Shown: positions 6,153 to 10,373 of the stretch, piece by piece | How positions within the stretch are numbered: position 1 is the first letter of the stretch | Layout of the letters: each line of letters begins with the position of its first letter | Assembly (NCBI GenBank): GCA_016180165.1 | Contig: JACPBU010000004.1 | Span: forward strand, 1 to 16,367 | Direction of reading: 5' to 3' | Length of the DNA: 16,367 bases | DNA from: Candidatus Woesearchaeota archaeon | Lineage (GTDB): Archaea; Nanobdellota; Nanobdellia; Woesearchaeales; JACPBV01 | Program-made: the position numbers and the translations under genes | The notes under the pieces: model-generated | The model's input: the letters and a program-made list of their open reading frames with translations, nothing else | What the model was told of the DNA's origin: nothing | Databases searched by the model: none

Positions 6153-6399
6153 GGGCCGCTAATTCCACAGGCGGGATGGGTATTAGTCTTTCTATGGCCA
6201 AAAGGAGATAATTTTTTGCTTTTTGGGATTACATGAGGAGACTATGCCATCTATGGCAATAGGCGGGACCATTTGTGCAATGCCAATTGTGCAAAAGCTG
6301 TCTATTATTGATAAGTAAAAGACAAGTCGAATACCTCAGGTATTTGTGTCTTTTGCTGTATGCATACTAAGTGCAATCAAAACTTCGTATGCAAACAAT
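6153..6399 (+). other. Leader region of the tRNA cluster with hairpin and short repeats
   Basis: No recognised gene. It holds a tiny leaderless-type frame (6176-6211, 11 codons, MGISLSMAKRR) followed by a T-rich run (6212-6225). TTGTGCAA occurs twice at 14-bp spacing (6273-6280, 6287-6294). A strong imperfect hairpin follows: AAAAGACA/TGTCTTTT (6317-6324/6347-6354) enclosing AATACC/GGTATT (6330-6335/6339-6344). Next is the palindrome GTATGCATAC (6358-6367), with GTATGCA repeated at 6388. The region is probably the 5' leader of a tRNA-containing transcript. Confidence 0.45.
6317..6354 (+). other. Strong two-part RNA hairpin ahead of tRNA-Asp
   Basis: An outer 8-bp stem AAAAGACA/TGTCTTTT and an inner 6-bp stem AATACC/GGTATT close a 3-nt loop; the internal loop is 5 by 2 nt. 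The U-rich 3' arm could make it a terminator. As it lies 46 nt before tRNA-Asp, a leader-processing role is also possible. Confidence 0.55.
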
Positions 6400-6420
6400 G
6401 CCCTGGTAGTGTAGCCTGGC

Positions 6421-6449
6421 ACAGCGGGATTTAGGTTCTGCTGCAGCAA
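6421..6449 (+). other. 29-nt D-loop intron of tRNA-Asp
   Basis: It lies after the D-loop GGC. The BHB has a core helix of exon CTG (6416-6418) with intron CAG (6444-6446); the fourth pair is a C-C mismatch. The bulges are GC|A and AA|C. The 8-bp inner helix is CAGCGGGA/TTCTGCTG (6422-6429/6436-6443, with G-U pairs) and closes a 6-nt loop. The boundary is set by restoring the consensus D arm. Confidence 0.75.
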
Positions 6450-6489
6450 CTATCATGAAGCCCTGTCACGGCTTCGACTCGGGTTCAAA

Positions 6490-6703
6490 ACGGCTTTTTT
6501 TCCTTTGGAAAATGCTTAAAAATCCAGTTATGATTTTTGGCACGTTAAATCCCTCCGGGTTATTAACGAAGTCTGGGAAAGATTGTCGGGCTAAAGTCCA
6601 ACTGACTGAACACCAGGATTTTTTTGCTTTGCAAAAAGCCTGGAAAAGTCGTCGTCTTTAATCCCCAAAGCCCAGCTGAAATATGAAAAAAAGCTGATGA
6701 AAG
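6490..6703 (+). other. 214-nt T-loop intron of tRNA-Asp (position 59/60)
   Basis: The BHB is nearly ideal. Exon TTCA (6484-6487) pairs with intron TGAA (6698-6701), and the bulges are AA|A and AG|T. The T stem serves as outer helix. The inner helix is CGGCTTTTTTTC/GAAAAAAAGCTG (6491-6502/6685-6696), 12 bp with one G-U. The interior holds further hairpins: AAAAATC/GATTTTT (6518-6524/6532-6538), CGTTAA/TTAACG (6543-6548/6563-6568), and CCAGG/CCTGG stacked on TTTTTGC/GCAAAAA (6613-6643). It is far longer than common archaeal tRNA introns and too short for a homing endonuclease. I see no complete C/D-box order. Confidence 0.88.
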
Positions 6704-6718
6704 TCCCGACCAGGGCGC

Positions 6719-6795
6719 GGGCTCGTAGCTCAGCCTGGTAGAGCACCTGAGTCTTGAGCTGGTGAAGCTTTTAACCAGGGAGTCGCGCGTTCGAA
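6719..6795 (+). tRNA. trnK-UUU: tRNA-Lys(UUU), 5' part to position 59, with intron at 30/31; 3' part absent from the window
   Basis: Exons are 6719-6749 and 6767-6795. Joined, they give acceptor 5' strand GGGCTCG, D arm GCTC/GAGC with AGCCTGGTA loop, anticodon stem CCTGG/CCAGG with loop CTTTTAA (anticodon TTT at 6770-6772), variable GAGTC, T-stem 5' strand GCGCG and T-loop start TTCGAA. Beyond 6795 the sequence (TCAATCCTGC) does not pair. The expected CGCGC and CGAGCCC strands are not found downstream before rpoH, upstream, or elsewhere in the window on either strand. The break is at 59/60, exactly where the neighbouring tRNA-Asp is interrupted. It is either a split tRNA whose 3' piece is encoded elsewhere, or a truncated gene. 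The well-formed remaining arms and intact intron favour function. Confidence 0.85.
6750..6766 (+). other. 17-nt tRNA-Lys intron in the anticodon stem (position 30/31)
   Basis: Exon CACC (6744-6747) pairs with intron GGTG (6761-6764), a perfect 4-bp BHB core. The bulges are TG|A and AA|G. The outer helix AGAG (6740-6743) pairs with CTTT (6768-6771), one pair being G-U. A short AGT/GCT stem may close the intron loop. Removal restores a perfect five-pair anticodon stem. The alternative canonical 37/38 intron leaves an A-C mismatch and has no BHB core. Confidence 0.85.
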
Positions 6796-6821
6796 TCAAT
6801 CCTGCATAACAATGACTAAAC

Positions 6822-7067
6822 ATGACTAAAAAAAAATTCGATGTCACCAAGCATAGCCTTGTGCCAAAGCACCTCAAGCTTTCAGACAAGGAAAAGAAAG
6901 AGATTCTTGACCTGTATCGCATCTCTCTGAAAGAGCTTCCCAAAATCAGGAAGAAGGACTCAGGCATCGCGCATCTTGAAGTTAAGGAAGGGGATGTCAT
7001 CAAAATCATCAGGCCATCAGCTACTGCAGGAGAATCTATCTTTTTCCGCGTCGTCGTAAGCGCCTAA
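6822..7067 (+). CDS. rpoH: DNA-directed RNA polymerase subunit H (Rpo5)
   Basis: Rpo5/RpoH is the archaeal counterpart of the C-terminal domain of eukaryotic RPB5 and sits at the lower jaw near downstream DNA. The protein is 81 residues, the usual archaeal size. A Lys-rich start and VTKHSLVPKHLKLSDKEKKEIL are followed by the signature LPKIRKKDSGIAHLEVKEGDVIKIIRPSATAG, broken here as LPKIRKKDS and GDVIKIIRPSATAG. The start ATG is the second of two tandem ATGACTAAA copies (6812, 6822); only the second is in frame. It lies 26 nt after the tRNA-Lys break. No TATA box of its own is seen, so expression probably depends on the tRNA transcript. rpoB'' follows after 8 nt. Confidence 0.95.
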   Translation: MTKKKFDVTKHSLVPKHLKLSDKEKKEILDLYRISLKELPKIRKKDSGIAHLEVKEGDVIKIIRPSATAGESIFFRVVVSA

Positions 7068-7075
7068 GGACCACC

Positions 7076-8554
7076 ATGTTCAAGTACAGCAAAACACTCA
7101 TCGAGAAATATTTTAAGGAACAGAGTTTTGTAAATTCCAATATCGCTTCATTCAATGACTTTATCGAAAAAGAGCTTAATGCGGTCATCGAAGAAAACAA
7201 AGAAATTGTCCCCACCATCATCCCCCAGAACATTGATGAATACAAGATCACTCTCGACAAGATATCTGTCACCAAGCCCGAAATCATCGAGGCAGACGGG
7301 AGCAGGAGGCCAATCTTCCCAATGGAAGCAAGGCTGAGGAAGCTAACTTATTCTGCACCTGTCACCATCGAAATCAGCGCGCACATCAATGATGTCCAGC
7401 GTGAGTCCTTCTCTACCCTCATCGGAAATCTCCCGATCATGCTGAAAAGCAACAACTGCCACCTGTCCAAACTCAGCAGGGAAGAGCTCATCCAGAAAGG
7501 GGAAGACCCTGACGATCCTGGAGGATATTTCATCATCAACGGCACTGAGAAAGTCCTTATCAGCATCGAAGATCTTGCTGCCAACAGGATGCTCATCGAA
7601 CAAAACTCATCCTCTAACTTCGTCGGAAAACTCTTCTCTGAGCGCGGGTCATACAAGATTCCCCACACCATCGAAAAAATAAAAGATGGGATACTTTACC
7701 TGACCTTCACCAGGGTCAAGAGGATTCCTGCTATCATCGTCATCAAGGCATTAGGCATGCTCAAGGATGAAGAGATCATGTCCTCAATCTCAAAAGAGCG
7801 CCAATTCGACGAAGTGCTCGTCAACCTGATGGAATTTGTCGATGTCAAAAACCAGGCAGATGCGATGGACTATATCGCCAAAAAAATCGGGATCACCCAA
7901 TCCAAAGATATCAGGATTGAGCGTGTCAAAGAGATCCTGGACAAGTATTTCCTGCCTCACCTCGGGCTCAGCAAAGAAGACAGGATGAGCAAGGCATACA
8001 ATCTCTGCAAACTGATAAAAAAATATGCCCTTGCATCCAGTGGAGAGATCGATACTGATGACAAAGACCATTATATCAACAAGCGCCTCAAATTAAGCGG
8101 GGATCTCCTTGCAGACCTTTTCAGGGTCAACCTTAAAGTGCTTATCGGCGACCTGCTTTATAATTTCCAACGCATGGTGAAAAGAGGAAAGTTCCCAAGC
8201 CTCAAAAATCTTATCAGGGACAAGCTGCTCACCGAAAGGATATATTCTGCTATGGCAACCGGGACATGGGTGGGGGGCAGAAAGGGAATTTCCCAAAGAA
8301 TCCAAAGGCTCAACTTCCTTGAAACCTTAAGCCATCTCCAGCGTGTCGTCTCTCCCTTATCTGCATCCCAGGAAAATTTTGAGGCAAGAGAACTCCATCC
8401 CACCCATCTTGGGAGGCTGTGCCCCATCGAGACCCCTGAGGGGACTAACATCGGGCTGAGAAAAAACCTTGCGCTGATGTGTGAAATTTCAAGAGATACC
8501 AATGAAGAATCTGTCGTCAAAACGCTGAAAGAACTGGGATTGAGGCTGGTCTAA
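7076..8554 (+). CDS. rpoB2: DNA-directed RNA polymerase subunit B'' (Rpo2 N-terminal part)
   Basis: The N-terminal half of the second-largest RNA polymerase subunit, forming the protrusion, lobe and part of the fork. Its 492 residues are typical of archaea in which B is split into two genes. Motifs seen are LPIMLKSNNCHLS, the GGYFIINGTEKVLISIEDLAANRM region (GGYFIINGTEKV, then a variable linker), GGRKGISQRIQRLNFLE, SHLQRVVSPL and, near the end, CPIETPEGTNIGL (449-461), the fork region. It joins the B' product to make the full beta-like subunit. The start is ATG 7076; the TAA is followed by a single base before the rpoB' ATG, so the two halves are probably translationally coupled and made in equal amounts. 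Confidence 0.97.
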   Translation: MFKYSKTLIEKYFKEQSFVNSNIASFNDFIEKELNAVIEENKEIVPTIIPQNIDEYKITLDKISVTKPEIIEADGSRRPIFPMEARLRKLTYSAPVTIEISAHINDVQRESFSTLIGNLPIMLKSNNCHLSKLSREELIQKGEDPDDPGGYFIINGTEKVLISIEDLAANRMLIEQNSSSNFVGKLFSERGSYKIPHTIEKIKDGILYLTFTRVKRIPAIIVIKALGMLKDEEIMSSISKERQFDEVLVNLMEFVDVKNQADAMDYIAKKIGITQSKDIRIERVKEILDKYFLPHLGLSKEDRMSKAYNLCKLIKKYALASSGEIDTDDKDHYINKRLKLSGDLLADLFRVNLKVLIGDLLYNFQRMVKRGKFPSLKNLIRDKLLTERIYSAMATGTWVGGRKGISQRIQRLNFLETLSHLQRVVSPLSASQENFEARELHPTHLGRLCPIETPEGTNIGLRKNLALMCEISRDTNEESVVKTLKELGLRLV

Positions 8555-8555
8555 C

Positions 8556-10358
8556 ATGAGTGAAGTCTTTTTGAATGGGAAGTTCGTAGGCAATGTCGAT
8601 GAGCCCAGGCTCTTTGTCGAGCGTGCAAAGGAAGAACGAAGAAGGGGCGCTTTAGGCCATCATGTCAACCTTTCCTATTATGAGAAGACAGACACAGTCG
8701 AGATAGAATCGATGAGGGGAAGGGCGCTGAGGCCCCTGATAGTGGTCAAGAATGGCCAGCCTTTACTGACGGAGAGGCATGTCCGGCAGCTTGAGCGTGA
8801 GGAAATCTCCTGGTCAGACCTCATTGACCAGGGCATCATTGAATACATTGATGCGAATGAAGAAGAGCACTGCTTTGTCGCCTTTTATGACCATGAGCTC
8901 ACCGCTGAGCATACCCATCTTGAGGTTGCCCCCCTTGCCATGCTGGGGCTTGCATCAGGGCTTGTGCCTTATGCAAACTATAACCAATCTACAAGATTGA
9001 ATGCTGGCTCCAAAAACCAAAAGCAGTCACTTGGGCTTTATGTCTCCAACTATGCGCTGAGGATGGATATGGATGTCAATGTGCTCCATGAGCCCCAGCT
9101 TCCAGTGGTTCAGACTTCGCTTCATGCCATCTCTGATTACCAAAAGCATCCTGCAGGGCAGAATGTCGTCGTCGCCATCATGAGCTTTAAAGGCTATAAC
9201 ATGGAAGACGCTATCATACTTAACAAGGGCTCAATTGACCGGGGGTTGTCCAGAAGTTCCTACTTCAGGCCTTCTGTCGCAGAAGAGTTGAGGTATCCCG
9301 GTGGGCTTGTCGACGGGATATGCATCCCCGATAAAGATGTCAAAGGGTACAAAAGCGAGAGGGATTACCGCCTTCTCGAGGATGACGGCATCATCAGCCC
9401 AGAGGCATCCATCGGGGAAGGAGATGTCATCATCGGAAAGACTTCACCCCCAAGGTTCTTAAGCAATCTCGATGAATACAGCCTGGACAGCTCAACACGA
9501 AGAGAAAGCTCGGTCAGTGTCAAGCATGGTGAGCGCGGAATAATCGATTTTGTCCTTATCACTGAGAATGAGGAAGGGAACAAGCTTGTCCAGGTCAGAG
9601 TGAGAGATGAGCGCATACCCGAGATAGGGGACAAGTTTACCAGCAGGCACGGGCAGAAGGGAGTTGTCGGGTTAATCGTGCCAGAAGGAGATATGCCTTT
9701 CTCAGAATCAGGCATCGTCCCCGATATCCTGTTTTCACCACATGGGATCCCATCAAGAATGACCATCAGCCATCTTATCGAGATGGTAGCTGGCAAGGTC
9801 GGGGCTTTACATGGCCGTTTCATCGACGGGACTGCTTTTGACGTTGAACCCGAGGAAAAGCTTAGGAAAGAGCTTCTTGCAATGGGATTCAGGGAAAATG
9901 GCGTCGAAACGATGTACAATGGGGAGACCGGGGAGCAGTATCAAGCAAAAATCTTCATGGGAAATATGTACTATCTCAAGCTCAAACACATGGTTGCCAA
10001 CAAGTTGCACAGCAGGGCCAGGGGGCCAATCCAGCTGCTTACCAGGCAGCCTACAGAAGGAAGGGCAAAGGAAGGAGGCTTAAGGCTGGGAGAGATGGAA
10101 AAGGATACCTTCATCGCACATGGAGCCTCATTACTGCTCAAGGAGAGGTTTGATTCAGACAAGACCATCCTTCCTGTATGTGAAGGGTGCGGGACTATCG
10201 CTATCCACGATGAATACAAAAATAAGTCGTATTGCCCTCTCTGCGGCGATAATGTTGAAATCTCTTTTGTTGAAATGTCCTATGCATTCAAGCTTATCCT
10301 GGATGAACTAAAAGCCTTATGTGTTTATCCTAAACTGTTCCTGAAAAGCAAATATTAG
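8556..10358 (+). CDS. rpoB1: DNA-directed RNA polymerase subunit B' (Rpo2 C-terminal part)
   Basis: The C-terminal half of the B subunit, contributing the hybrid-binding, wall, anchor and clamp parts of the polymerase core. In 600 residues one sees NYNQSTRLNAGSKNQKQSLG, GYNMEDAIILNKGSIDRG, RVRDERIPEIGDKFTSRHGQKG (the GDKFTSRHGQKG part at 358-369, lining the active site), PIQLLTRQPTEGRAKEGGLR and GEMEKD. The C-terminal zinc ribbon is C542-x2-C545 with C560-x2-C563. All expected active-site and nucleic-acid-contacting motifs are present and there is no intein. ATG 8556 follows the B'' stop by one base. rpoA' begins 15 nt after its TAG. Confidence 0.97.
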   Translation: MSEVFLNGKFVGNVDEPRLFVERAKEERRRGALGHHVNLSYYEKTDTVEIESMRGRALRPLIVVKNGQPLLTERHVRQLEREEISWSDLIDQGIIEYIDANEEEHCFVAFYDHELTAEHTHLEVAPLAMLGLASGLVPYANYNQSTRLNAGSKNQKQSLGLYVSNYALRMDMDVNVLHEPQLPVVQTSLHAISDYQKHPAGQNVVVAIMSFKGYNMEDAIILNKGSIDRGLSRSSYFRPSVAEELRYPGGLVDGICIPDKDVKGYKSERDYRLLEDDGIISPEASIGEGDVIIGKTSPPRFLSNLDEYSLDSSTRRESSVSVKHGERGIIDFVLITENEEGNKLVQVRVRDERIPEIGDKFTSRHGQKGVVGLIVPEGDMPFSESGIVPDILFSPHGIPSRMTISHLIEMVAGKVGALHGRFIDGTAFDVEPEEKLRKELLAMGFRENGVETMYNGETGEQYQAKIFMGNMYYLKLKHMVANKLHSRARGPIQLLTRQPTEGRAKEGGLRLGEMEKDTFIAHGASLLLKERFDSDKTILPVCEGCGTIAIHDEYKNKSYCPLCGDNVEISFVEMSYAFKLILDELKALCVYPKLFLKSKY

Positions 10359-10373
10359 CGAGAAAAACAGACC

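Larger units (their letters stand above)
6400..6717 (+). tRNA. trnD-GUC: tRNA-Asp(GUC) interrupted by two non-canonical introns
   Basis: The gene is in three exons: 6400-6420 (acceptor 5' strand and D arm), 6450-6489 (rest of D arm, anticodon arm, T arm to position 59) and 6704-6717 (position 60 to G73). Joined, they give a 75-nt cloverleaf. The acceptor is GCCCTGG/CCAGGGC, the anticodon stem AAGCC/GGCTT with loop CTGTCAC (anticodon GTC at 6465-6467), the T stem TCGGG/CCCGA with loop TTCAAAT, and the discriminator is G73. The sequence matches the archaeal tRNA-Asp pattern, including GGCCTATCAT in the D arm. CCA is not encoded. Both introns fold into bulge-helix-bulge motifs for the archaeal splicing endonuclease. 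The next tRNA begins after one base (6718), so both should come from one transcript. Confidence 0.92.

Noticed and set aside
6455..6661. 68-residue plus-strand ORF across the tRNA-Asp locus
   Set aside because: It overlaps tRNA exon 2 and the intron, has no family resemblance, and is explained by the tRNA structure.
6695..6703. C box (TGATGA) of an intronic C/D guide RNA read linearly
   Set aside because: CTGA boxes lie upstream, not downstream, and the site is fully used by the BHB. Only a circular intron could rescue the idea.
6746..6779. tRNA-Lys(CUU) with a canonical 37/38 intron
   Set aside because: It leaves an A-C mismatch in the anticodon stem and gives no 4-bp BHB core, while the 30/31 reading gives a perfect stem and core.
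6964..6972. TCGCGC inside rpoH as the missing 3' T-arm of tRNA-Lys
   Set aside because: The following bases (ATCTTGA) do not form the acceptor strand CGAGCCC, no CGAA lies at the required spacing, and the site is in conserved rpoH coding sequence.
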